Both the position numbers and the translations under genes were made by a program. Shown here in pieces: positions 8,263 to 16,306 of a DNA stretch of 64,000 nt. The DNA is from Mobilitalea sibirica (lineage in GTDB: Bacteria; Bacillota; Clostridia; Lachnospirales; Lachnospiraceae). The stretch is taken from contig NZ_JAEAGR010000009.1 in assembly GCF_015999265.1 (NCBI RefSeq), positions 62,001 through 126,000 of the forward strand, in the 5' to 3' direction. Below the pieces are notes generated by a model. It had not been told where the DNA came from. It made no database searches and saw nothing but the letters and a program-made list of their open reading frames with translations. Each line of letters begins with the position of its first letter. The stretch's first letter is position 1.

Positions 8263-8276
8263 TGTTATAATATAAT
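8263..8276 (+). promoter_or_regulatory. Extended -10 promoter proximal to rnfC
   Basis: TGTTATAATATAAT contains a TGn-TATAAT extended -10 (TG 8263-8264, TATAAT 8266-8271). No good -35 is visible. It lies downstream of the leader terminator and about 80 bp before rnfC. Confidence 0.5.
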
Positions 8277-8351
8277 TTGTGCGTTTTGGGAGCGTAACAT
8301 TGTTTTATATTTAACAGAGAACACATAATCAAAGAAAGAAGGAAATGTTAT

Positions 8352-9668
8352 ATGGGTAGGTCAACATTTTTGGGCGGAATCCATACATATGACGGTAAGG
8401 ATTTGTCTATGGATAAGCCCACAACTGTTCTTTTACCAAAGGGTGACATGGTATTTCCGATGTCCCAGCACATAGGCGCTCCGGCAAAGCCTATCGTTGC
8501 AAAAGGGGATAAGGTACTGGTAGGACAGAGGATTGGAGAGGCAACCGGTTTTGTATCATCTAATATTATTAGCTCTGTATCCGGTACTGTAAAAGCAATC
8601 GAAAAACGGTTAACGGTACAAGGTGTTATGGTTGAATCCGTTGTGATAGAAAATGATCAGGAATACCAGAAGATAGAAGGCTTTGGTACGGAACGGGATT
8701 ATACAAAATTATCTAAGAATGAAATCAGGGATTTCATCAAAGATGCAGGAATTGTAGGTTTAGGAGGAGCAGGATTTCCTACTCATGTTAAGCTGACACC
8801 AAAGGATGATAGTAAAATAGACTACGTTATTGTAAATGGTGCAGAGTGTGAACCTTATCTAACCTCAGATTATCGAATGATGTTAGAAGAGCCGGAGAAA
8901 ATTGTCGGTGGATTAAAAATTATATTACAGCTATTCGAGAATGCCAAAGGTATTATTTCTGTTGAGGATAATAAACCGGAAGCAATCAAGAAGTTAAGAG
9001 AATTAATCGCAAATGAAAAAAATATAGAAATAAAAACCATGAAAACAAAATATCCGCAGGGAGCAGAACGTCAATTGATTTATGTTTCAACGGGAAGAAA
9101 GATTAATTCTTCCATGCTGCCTTCCGATGTAGGATGTGTTGTAGATAATGTGGATACTGTTATTTCTATCTATATGGCAGTGGCGAAAAGCACCCCCCTG
9201 ATACGAAGGATTGTAACCGTATCAGGTGATGCCGTAAAAACACCGCAAAACTTTAGTGTGGCTCTTGGAACCAGTTATGAGGAGGTTCTGGAAGCAGCAG
9301 GAGGTTTTGTTAACCAACCGGAAAAGATTATATCCGGTGGACCAATGATGGGTACGGCGATGTATACAATTAGCGTGCCTGTTACTAAATCAACTTCAGC
9401 ATTACTTGGTTTTGTCAAGGATGAAGCGGCTACTGAGGAATCACCTTGCATCCGTTGCGGTAAATGTATGGAGGTATGTCCAAGCCGCTTGGTAGCCAGT
9501 AAATTAGCTTCCTTAGCAGCTCGAGATGATGAGGATGCATTTATTAAACTTAACGGTATGGAGTGCTGCGGATGTGGAAGCTGCACCTATGTTTGTCCTG
9601 CAAAAAGAAATTTAACCCAGCAGATTATGCAGGAAAGAAGAATGATTTTAGGAAAGAAAAAGAAATAG
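8352..9668 (+). CDS. rnfC: Rnf electron transport complex subunit RnfC
   Basis: RnfC is the peripheral NADH/FMN-binding subunit of the ferredoxin:NAD+ oxidoreductase complex. The 438 residues include the Gly-rich nucleotide/flavin loop GLGGAGFPTHVKL (about 137-149), with the conserved NGAECEPYLTSD following. Near the C-terminus are two [4Fe-4S] motifs: C366xxC369xxC372xxxC376 and C405CxC408xxC411xxxC415. The N-terminal IGAPAKPIVAKGDKVLVGQRI is the usual barrel-sandwich (lipoyl-like) segment. It is the first gene of rnfCDGEAB, the common clostridial order. Length is typical. Confidence 0.97.
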   Translation: MGRSTFLGGIHTYDGKDLSMDKPTTVLLPKGDMVFPMSQHIGAPAKPIVAKGDKVLVGQRIGEATGFVSSNIISSVSGTVKAIEKRLTVQGVMVESVVIENDQEYQKIEGFGTERDYTKLSKNEIRDFIKDAGIVGLGGAGFPTHVKLTPKDDSKIDYVIVNGAECEPYLTSDYRMMLEEPEKIVGGLKIILQLFENAKGIISVEDNKPEAIKKLRELIANEKNIEIKTMKTKYPQGAERQLIYVSTGRKINSSMLPSDVGCVVDNVDTVISIYMAVAKSTPLIRRIVTVSGDAVKTPQNFSVALGTSYEEVLEAAGGFVNQPEKIISGGPMMGTAMYTISVPVTKSTSALLGFVKDEAATEESPCIRCGKCMEVCPSRLVASKLASLAARDDEDAFIKLNGMECCGCGSCTYVCPAKRNLTQQIMQERRMILGKKKK

Positions 9669-9719
9669 AGATGACTGTTTAAATAACAGATCTGTACGAA
9701 ACAGAAAGAGGTGTAAGCT

Positions 9720-10715
9720 TTGAGCGATTTGTTACATGTATCGGCATCTCCTCATTCCAGGAGTTCGATAACTACAAGAGATATTATGCGGGACGTATTA
9801 ATTGCATTACTGCCTGCGAGTATATTCGGTATCTATAATTTTGGCTTAAGAGCATTATTAGTTATATTGGTGACGATTACTGCAAGTGTTATGACAGAAT
9901 ACCTCTATTGCAGGTTAATGAAAAAACCTGTATATCGTGGGGATTACAGTGATATTGTTACCGGTTTATTATTAGCGTTAAATCTTCCGTCAAGCATACC
10001 GTTATGGATAGCAGTCATGGGTGGAGTATTTGCCATTTTGGTTGTGAAGATGCTTTATGGCGGTTTAGGACAGAACTTTATGAATCCTGCCCTTGCAGCC
10101 CGTGTTTTCTTGTTAATCAGTTTCCCGGTCAGAATGACGACGTTTGCAGTTGAGAAGATTGCATCACCGACTATGACAGATTACCTTCGTAACGGAGCGG
10201 TAACTCTAGACGGGGTGTCCTCTGCAACTCCTCTGGCTGCGATAAAAGCAGGTGAAACGGTAGATGTATTAAAATTATTTATCGGTACCATCGGTGGAAC
10301 TATTGGTGAAACCAGTGCAGTGGCTATTATAGTTGGAGCCGGTTATCTGGTGCTTAGAAGAATAATTTCTTTAAGAATTCCTTTAACATATATCATATCC
10401 TTTGCTATGTTCGTAGTATTATTTGGTGGAAAGGGTATGGATACGAATTTCATATTCGGTCAGTTGTTAGGCGGTGGTCTGATGCTGGGTGCTTTCTTTA
10501 TGGCAACTGATTATGTTACCAGTCCGGGAACTCCTAAAGGACAGATCATATATGGTATTCTACTAGGTCTTCTTACGGGATTATTCCGTCTCTTTGGGGG
10601 CTCCGCAGAGGGTGTATCTTATGCCATAATCTTCGGTAACCTGTTGGTGCCAATCATTGAGAAGTACACAGTTCCCAAAGCTTTTGGAAAGGAGCGTGTA
10701 AGAAGTGGCAGATAA
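9720..10715 (+). CDS. rnfD: Rnf complex membrane subunit RnfD
   Basis: RnfD is an integral membrane subunit that carries covalently bound FMN and takes part in ion-coupled electron transfer. The 331 residues form about nine to ten membrane helices. The flavinylation motif appears as SSATPLAA, with Thr170 the probable FMN attachment site. It starts at TTG 9720, preceded by AGAGGTG. The gene overlaps rnfG by 11 nt, suggesting translational coupling. Confidence 0.95.
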   Translation: MSDLLHVSASPHSRSSITTRDIMRDVLIALLPASIFGIYNFGLRALLVILVTITASVMTEYLYCRLMKKPVYRGDYSDIVTGLLLALNLPSSIPLWIAVMGGVFAILVVKMLYGGLGQNFMNPALAARVFLLISFPVRMTTFAVEKIASPTMTDYLRNGAVTLDGVSSATPLAAIKAGETVDVLKLFIGTIGGTIGETSAVAIIVGAGYLVLRRIISLRIPLTYIISFAMFVVLFGGKGMDTNFIFGQLLGGGLMLGAFFMATDYVTSPGTPKGQIIYGILLGLLTGLFRLFGGSAEGVSYAIIFGNLLVPIIEKYTVPKAFGKERVRSGR

Positions 10716-11355
10716 TACAAAAAAGAAATCTTCGATTATAAAAGATGCCATCTCTTTGTTTCTTATAACTATGGTGGCCGGATTGGCTTTAGGTTATGTT
10801 TATGAAGTTACCAAGGAACCAATTGCAAAAATGCAAATAGAGACAGTAAACAGAGCATATCATTCCGTATTTACCGATGCGGTTACATTTACAGTGGATG
10901 AGGAACTGACGAAAGTTGCAGCTGAATATGATATGGTAGGACTGGATCCCTCATTTAACGGCATTATTATTGATGAAGTAGATAAAGCATTTGACGACAG
11001 TAATAACTTGGTGGGATATGTTTTCAAGGTAACTACAAACCAGGGTTATAATGGTACGATTTCACTTGCCGTAGGATATTCCTTAGACGGTACTGTAAAA
11101 GGCATTGAGATGGTATCTATAAGTGAGACAGCAGGTCTTGGTATGAATGCGGATACCCCTAAGTTTAAAGACCAATTTTCCAATAAAACGGTGGAACGGT
11201 TTGAAACTACAAAAACCGATGCAACCGAAGAACATCAGATTGAAGCAATCAGTGGTGCAACAATTACTACGGATGCAGTAGTTCATGCGGTTAATGCTGG
11301 TGTGGCATTTATTAATGCGAATTCCACGGAAATAGGAGGTGGAACGAATGAATAA
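10705..11355 (+). CDS. rnfG: Rnf complex FMN-binding subunit RnfG
   Basis: RnfG is a membrane-anchored flavoprotein with one N-terminal helix (about 12-32) and an extracytoplasmic FMN-binding domain. The covalent-FMN motif SGATITT lies at residues 183-189, with Thr188 the likely attachment residue. SISETAGLGMNADTPKF is also characteristic. GTG 10705 is the start, inside the end of rnfD. The gene ends eight bases into rnfE. The 216-residue length is normal for the family. Confidence 0.95.
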   Translation: MADNTKKKSSIIKDAISLFLITMVAGLALGYVYEVTKEPIAKMQIETVNRAYHSVFTDAVTFTVDEELTKVAAEYDMVGLDPSFNGIIIDEVDKAFDDSNNLVGYVFKVTTNQGYNGTISLAVGYSLDGTVKGIEMVSISETAGLGMNADTPKFKDQFSNKTVERFETTKTDATEEHQIEAISGATITTDAVVHAVNAGVAFINANSTEIGGGTNE

Positions 11356-12109
11356 ATTATTAGAACGTATATCCAATGGTGTGGTTAAGGATAATCCAAC
11401 CTTTATACAGATGTTAGGTATGTGTCCGACCTTAGCGGTTACAACTTCCGCAACCAATGGTATCGGTATGGGACTTACGACAACAGCGGTACTGGTGGCA
11501 TCTAACTTTTTGATTTCGGCTTTAAGAAAATTAATACCGAATAAAGTAAGAATTCCTTCCTATATCGTTATTATTGCAACCTTTGTAACCATAGTGGAAT
11601 TTTTACTGAAGGCATATCTTCCGTCACTGAATGCATCCCTTGGTATTTATATTCCTCTGATCGTTGTTAACTGTATTATATTAGGAAGAGCGGAATCATA
11701 CGCAGCTAAGAATCCCGTTGTATTATCTGCCTTTGATGGTATCGGAATGGGGCTTGGATTTACCGTAGGGTTAACTGCTATTGGTGCTTTCCGAGAGATA
11801 TTAGGTGCAGGAACAATATTTAACTTTAAAGTAACACCGGCGAACTATGAGCCTACCCTAATCTTTATTCTGGCACCGGGAGCCTTCTTTGTTGTGGCAA
11901 TACTTACGGCATTACAAAATAAGCTGCAGCTTAAAAGTGCAACAAACGGTTCTGCGAAAAGTACGCTCTCCTGTGGGGGCAATTGCGGCAGCTGCGGAGG
12001 CGATACCTGTACGACAAATCGTGAAAAGATAGAAGCTTCCAAGGAAATTGCAGCAAGTAAAGCAACAGTAGCTAAGAAAACAGAGGCTCAGGATCAGAAA
12101 AATAGCTAG
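11348..12109 (+). CDS. rnfE: Rnf complex membrane subunit RnfE with Cys-rich tail
   Basis: RnfE (253 residues) is one of two homologous six-helix membrane subunits and is paired with RnfA. The hallmark LGMCPTLAVTTSATNGIGMG lies at about residues 20-39. ATG 11348 is preferred because AGGAGG ends nine bases earlier; the GTG at 11339 overlaps that site. Beyond the last helix there is a cytoplasmic extension of about 50 residues. It carries four cysteines spaced C-x3-C-x2-C-x4-C (CGGNCGSCGGDTC) and then an Ala/Lys/Glu-rich end. The core is certain; the role of the tail is unknown. Confidence 0.95.
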   Translation: MNKLLERISNGVVKDNPTFIQMLGMCPTLAVTTSATNGIGMGLTTTAVLVASNFLISALRKLIPNKVRIPSYIVIIATFVTIVEFLLKAYLPSLNASLGIYIPLIVVNCIILGRAESYAAKNPVVLSAFDGIGMGLGFTVGLTAIGAFREILGAGTIFNFKVTPANYEPTLIFILAPGAFFVVAILTALQNKLQLKSATNGSAKSTLSCGGNCGSCGGDTCTTNREKIEASKEIAASKATVAKKTEAQDQKNS

Positions 12110-12123
12110 GAGGAGTGATTTAG

Positions 12124-12699
12124 ATGAAAGAGTTATTAATTGTATTAATTGCAGCAGCACTTGTTAATAACGTAGTACTAAGTCAGTTCCTTGGCTTATG
12201 TCCGTTTCTTGGAGTATCCAAAAAAACAGGTACAGCGACAGGAATGGGAGCGGCTGTTATCTTCGTTATGACCTTAGCGTCCTTAATTACAAGTGTTATT
12301 TATAATTATATATTAGTACCTGCAAAGCTTGAGTATATGAATACCATTGTATTTATACTTGTAATTGCGGCGCTGGTTCAGTTTGTAGAGATGGTTTTAA
12401 AGAAATACAGCCCTCCGCTTTATAATGCGCTCGGTGTATATCTTCCTCTTATAACAACCAACTGCGCGGTACTTGGTGTTGCTCTTATAAATGTAACAAA
12501 AGATTATAGTATATTAACCAGTGTTGTACATGGCTTTGGTGCAGCAGTCGGATTCTTGTTAACAATTGTTCTTATGGCAGGAATTAGAGAACGGATTGAA
12601 TTTAATGATGTTCCAAAATCCTGGCAAGGTTACCCTATTGTACTGATAACCGCAGGTCTGATGGCAATCGCCTTCTTTGGCTTCTCCGGTTTATTATAG
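12124..12699 (+). CDS. rnfA: Rnf complex membrane subunit RnfA
   Basis: RnfA is a 191-residue six-helix membrane protein homologous to RnfE. Conserved motifs are NNVVLSQFLGLCPFLGVS (about 15-32), with the cysteine thought to contribute to a membrane Fe-S centre, and ITTNCAVLGVALIN. It starts at ATG 12124 with AGGAGTG upstream, 14 bp after rnfE, and is followed after 15 bp by rnfB. Length agrees with the family. Confidence 0.97.
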   Translation: MKELLIVLIAAALVNNVVLSQFLGLCPFLGVSKKTGTATGMGAAVIFVMTLASLITSVIYNYILVPAKLEYMNTIVFILVIAALVQFVEMVLKKYSPPLYNALGVYLPLITTNCAVLGVALINVTKDYSILTSVVHGFGAAVGFLLTIVLMAGIRERIEFNDVPKSWQGYPIVLITAGLMAIAFFGFSGLL

Positions 12700-12714
12700 A
12701 AGGGAGGAAATAAA

Positions 12715-13581
12715 ATGATAAGTATGTTAACATCTACGTTCCTTCCGGGATTTGTTGGAGCAATCAATGCAGTAGACTTACAGGGTGTCGGCGTTGCAAC
12801 TGCAATTGTAGGTGCAACCGGATTGGCAATCGGAGTATTTTTGGGTATTGCTGGCAAGAAATTAAGTGTGGAAGTGGACGAGAAAGAATTACAGGTTAGG
12901 GAATTGCTTCCCGGGGCCAATTGTGGTGCTTGTGGATATCCCGGTTGTGATGGTTTGGCGAAAGCAATAGCTGCCGGAACTTCACCGGTGAATGCCTGCC
13001 CTGTTGCAAATCAGGAGGCATATGATCAAATAGCAGCTGTGATGGGTACAGAATCTGCATCGGCAGATAAAATGGTTGCTTATGTAAAATGTGCAGGAAC
13101 CTGTGATAAAACAGAAGTTAAGTATGAGTATTATGGCGTTAAGGATTGTAAAAGTGCGGCTTTACTTCCCGGTAAGGGAAATAAGAAATGCAGCTACGGT
13201 TGTATGGGCTTTGGTTCCTGTGTAAGGGTTTGTGCATTTGATGCAATACATATTGTGAATGGAATCGCAGTAGTAGATAAGGAAAAATGTGCTTCCTGCG
13301 AAAAATGTGTTGCAGAGTGTCCGAACAATATTATTGAGATGGTACCTGCCAAGGCTAAGACATTGGTTGCTTGTAGCTCCATGGATAAAGGTAAGGATGT
13401 TAAGGCTGCATGTTCAGCCGGTTGTATCGGGTGTAAACTTTGCGTTAAGAACTGTGAATTTGATGCCATACATGTGGAGGACAATCTGGCTTATATTGAT
13501 TACAGCAAATGTACCAATTGTGGTAAATGTGCTGCGGTCTGTCCGGTAAAGGTAATCGAAGTTCAACAGGATAATTTTTAA
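12715..13581 (+). CDS. rnfB: Rnf complex ferredoxin-type subunit RnfB
   Basis: RnfB accepts electrons from reduced ferredoxin. An N-terminal membrane helix (about 20-45) is followed by the RnfB-type [4Fe-4S] motif NCGACGYPGCDG (about 64-75). Two double-ferredoxin modules follow, with cluster segments CSYGCMGFGSCVRVC, CASCEKCVAECP, CSAGCIGCKLCVKNC and CTNCGKCAAVCP. That makes at least five clusters, as in clostridial RnfB. The gene ends the operon, with a perfect terminator hairpin immediately downstream. Length (288) is typical for clostridia. Confidence 0.97.
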   Translation: MISMLTSTFLPGFVGAINAVDLQGVGVATAIVGATGLAIGVFLGIAGKKLSVEVDEKELQVRELLPGANCGACGYPGCDGLAKAIAAGTSPVNACPVANQEAYDQIAAVMGTESASADKMVAYVKCAGTCDKTEVKYEYYGVKDCKSAALLPGKGNKKCSYGCMGFGSCVRVCAFDAIHIVNGIAVVDKEKCASCEKCVAECPNNIIEMVPAKAKTLVACSSMDKGKDVKAACSAGCIGCKLCVKNCEFDAIHVEDNLAYIDYSKCTNCGKCAAVCPVKVIEVQQDNF

Positions 13582-13597
13582 GTACAGAAGTTTGTTA

Positions 13598-13648
13598 TTT
13601 CTATAAAAGAAAAGACGGAACAATGTTCCGTCTTTTCTTTTATAGAAA
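13598..13648 (+). terminator. Strong terminator of the rnf operon
   Basis: A perfect 24-bp inverted repeat (13598-13621 and 13625-13648) surrounds a 3-base loop and includes TCTTTTCTTTT. It starts 16 bases after rnfB. Confidence 0.9.
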
Positions 13649-13912
13649 GGTAAATGAGGTACCTGTTATATATTATATTAATAATGAAAAAGTTTCGGCG
13701 GATCAATCACAATAAAGTAATAAAGAGAGTTAAAAATAGTAATATACCCGACATTCCTATAATCTTTATCCGATTATCTTCAACATACGAGATGGTGGAT
13801 CGAGAGAATATGCCATAACTATTTACGAAATATTTTCGCTTGAATAAAATAATGTTTTACTATAAAATGAAATTAATTAAATGGAGTAAGTATAGACAAT
13901 AGGAGAAGTATT
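13649..13912 (+). other. Intergenic region before the LacI-type gene
   Basis: AT-rich with no gene. TTGAAT (13840-13845) and TATAAA (13861-13866) could form a promoter, but the 15-bp spacing is short. No clear LacI-type palindromic operator is seen. Confidence 0.4.
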
Positions 13913-14929
13913 ATGATAACAATACAAGAGCTTTCCAAACAATGCGGGGTATCGGTTTCAACCGTAAGTAAAGCACTTAACGGATATTCCGATATTAGCG
14001 ATAAAACAAGGGAACTGGTTATCAAAACAGCGAATGAGATGGGTTATTTTCCGAATGCCAATGCCAGGGCACTAAAGCTTAAAAAAACCTTCAATATTGG
14101 TGTTTTGTTTACCACCCATACAACCATGGGATTAAGAAATGATTATTTTGCCCATGTTCTGTCCGCATTCAAGGAAGAGTCTGCTAAGAAGGGGTACGAT
14201 ATTACCTTTATAGAAAATTATATTGGAAGAAGGAAGATGACTTATCTGGAACATTGTCAATTTCGGCACTTTGATGGGGTATGTATCGTGTGTGCCGATT
14301 ATGAGGATCAAGAGGTTGTTTCTCTGGCTTCCAGTGACTTCCCCGTGGTAACGATAGATTATGCATTCAATAAAACGAACTCAATTATATCAGACAATTA
14401 CGGCGGTATGAAGCAGCTTACAAATTATATTATTCAACAAGGTCATACTAAGATTGCCTATATTCATGGAGTTAAGACATTAGTTACTAAGAACCGCATT
14501 GAGGGTTATTTGAGTGCTATGGCGGATAACAAGGTAAAGGTACCTAAAGAATATGTGATTGAGGGATTGTATCGAAATCCGGTATTAACAGAGGAGCTGG
14601 CGGCCCAATTGCTTGCAATGCCGAATCGACCTACCTGTATTATAGCACCGGATGACCAGTCAGCAGTAGGGGTAATCAATGCCATTCGAAAACAAGGGCT
14701 TCAGGTTGTCAAGGATGTTTCGGTTGCAGGCTATGATGGATTGGAATCCCAACAAATGATTGGAGTAAGACTTACAACCGTAAAACAGGAAAGGGATAAT
14801 ATAGGTAAGGAAGCATCCAGAAGACTGGTCGAAATGATAGAAAATCCACAAGAAACATCACCGGAAAAAATATTCATGAAACAAACCTTATTAATAGGAA
14901 ATTCCGTAAAGAAATTACATCATATATAA
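13913..14929 (+). CDS. LacI/PurR family transcriptional regulator
   Basis: The 338-residue protein has an N-terminal LacI helix-turn-helix (TIQELSKQCGVSVSTVSKAL, about 3-22), a hinge helix (NANARALKLKK) and a periplasmic-binding-protein-like effector domain. Near the end the family motif PDDQSAVGVINAI and VSVAGYDG are present. It should bind DNA as a dimer and respond to a sugar or similar ligand. ATG 13913 follows a weak AGGAGAAG site. No sugar operon is adjacent, so its target is not evident from context; autoregulation or a distant regulon is possible. Confidence 0.9.
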   Translation: MITIQELSKQCGVSVSTVSKALNGYSDISDKTRELVIKTANEMGYFPNANARALKLKKTFNIGVLFTTHTTMGLRNDYFAHVLSAFKEESAKKGYDITFIENYIGRRKMTYLEHCQFRHFDGVCIVCADYEDQEVVSLASSDFPVVTIDYAFNKTNSIISDNYGGMKQLTNYIIQQGHTKIAYIHGVKTLVTKNRIEGYLSAMADNKVKVPKEYVIEGLYRNPVLTEELAAQLLAMPNRPTCIIAPDDQSAVGVINAIRKQGLQVVKDVSVAGYDGLESQQMIGVRLTTVKQERDNIGKEASRRLVEMIENPQETSPEKIFMKQTLLIGNSVKKLHHI

Positions 14930-14976
14930 TAGAAACAACTATATTTTTAGTGTAAATAAATTCAAGGTGTTCAAAT

Positions 14977-15006
14977 TTGTGACAGAGCATTACGTTGAAT
15001 TATGAT
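14977..15006 (+). promoter_or_regulatory. Possible promoter of the FliD-like gene
   Basis: TTGTGA (14977-14982) and TATGAT (15001-15006) are spaced 18 bp apart and lie 23 bp before the start codon. No sigma-D (motility) promoter pattern is visible. Confidence 0.4.
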
Positions 15007-15028
15007 ACGAAAGAAAGGGGGATCTTAG

Positions 15029-16306
15029 ATGCTCCAGGTTTATAATTATATGGTAGAAAGCTATCTGCCAAAGCAAGAGATAAAGAACCATGCGCATAAA
15101 AAAGGTGAGTTAAAAAAGGTATATAGAAATATTGTTGACTTAAATAAACGCTCACCATTTTATAAGATTAACCTTTCCCCGGATAATCAAGTATATACTT
15201 TAGGTGTGAAAGAAAGTGCATTAGATCTAAAAAGCAAATTACTTAGTATTTCAGATGAAGATAATTCAAGTTTTAATAAAAGAACGGTGGCTGTAAGTGA
15301 TGATCGGGTAATAAATGCCAAGCTATTGGGAGAGGATGTTACGGATTTACCGAAAAGCATTCAATTTAAAGTGAATAGATTAGCATCGTCCCAGGTCAAT
15401 CAGGGAAAGGATTTATTTCAACCGTCAAGAGGTTTAGAAAAAGGAGTATATGATTTTAGAGCTGTTATAAAGGGTCAAGCCTATGATTTAACCTTTATTC
15501 AGAAAGAAAAAACAGATAATTTAGATACCTTAACCAGAATGGCAGAATATTTAAATCAATCTCTTCCGGATTTGATGGCATCGGTAGAACAGAGTGAAAA
15601 AAAAGAATATAGTTATTTACATATTACAGCAGATTTTACCGGTAAGTTTGGAGATAAAAGTTTTTATTTTGAAGATGAAGAACTTTACCGAGAAGGGGTT
15701 GTTGACTTTTTTGGCTTAAACAGAACAATTATGCCCGGAAGTAATTCGCATTTTTATATAAATGATGTAGAGAAACAAACAGCTTCTAACACATTTCATC
15801 TGGAAGGTAAACTGCAGATTACTCTAAAGGGTACAAGTGAGCAGGATGTTGATGTTCGAATTGTTCCGGATAGTAATCCGATTTATAAACAGGTAAATTC
15901 AGTTCTTTCCACCTATAACCAAATGCTTTTACTAGCAAAATCCCGTAAGGAAACGTCTTCAGAACATTTTGGAGCAAGTAAATTAATCAATGAATTAACT
16001 AATTTAGAAAAAATATATGAAGATGAATTAATCGCATGTGGGTTACAGCCACAGGAAGATGGAACGATTTCCATAGAGGAATCTCTTTTTGTGCAGGCTT
16101 CATTGGATGGTGGAATGGAGGATCTCTTTAAAAGAGAAAACGGATTTATTGCAAGGATATTTGATAAAGCCAATTCCATTGCAATCAATCCGATGGAGTA
16201 TCTAGATAAAACAGTTGTCATTTATCCAAACAGCAGTAGGGCCGGTTTTACAAACCCCTATATCACTTCCATGTATAGTGGTCTTTTCTTTAGTTCTTTC
16301 TGCTAA
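15029..16306 (+). CDS. Orphan FliD-like (flagellar cap-like) protein
   Basis: The C-terminal part of this 425-residue protein resembles the FliD (hook-associated protein 2) C-terminus. It shows a helical SVLSTYNQMLLLAKSRK segment, IEESLFVQASLDGGMEDLF, and an end of YITSMYSGLFFSSFC, close to the usual YSGLLFNxYC-type FliD ending. The standard FliD N-terminus (GTGIDVDxIVxxLM) is absent; instead residues 1-60 are Lys-rich. No flagellin, fliS or motor gene lies nearby. It may be a divergent second cap protein or a secreted or scaffold protein that reuses the FliD fold. GGGGG lies upstream of ATG 15029. Its 3' end overlaps the convergent AraC gene by 17 bp. Confidence 0.6.
   Translation: MLQVYNYMVESYLPKQEIKNHAHKKGELKKVYRNIVDLNKRSPFYKINLSPDNQVYTLGVKESALDLKSKLLSISDEDNSSFNKRTVAVSDDRVINAKLLGEDVTDLPKSIQFKVNRLASSQVNQGKDLFQPSRGLEKGVYDFRAVIKGQAYDLTFIQKEKTDNLDTLTRMAEYLNQSLPDLMASVEQSEKKEYSYLHITADFTGKFGDKSFYFEDEELYREGVVDFFGLNRTIMPGSNSHFYINDVEKQTASNTFHLEGKLQITLKGTSEQDVDVRIVPDSNPIYKQVNSVLSTYNQMLLLAKSRKETSSEHFGASKLINELTNLEKIYEDELIACGLQPQEDGTISIEESLFVQASLDGGMEDLFKRENGFIARIFDKANSIAINPMEYLDKTVVIYPNSSRAGFTNPYITSMYSGLFFSSFC

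Larger units (their letters stand above)
7869..8351 (+). other. Leader/regulatory region upstream of the rnf operon
   Basis: This gene-free stretch of about 480 bp holds a strong promoter (8098-8126), a terminator about 30 bp past its start site (8155-8190), and a second extended -10 promoter (8263-8276) before rnfC. The first 200 bp are AT-rich with no feature I can support. Confidence 0.6.
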
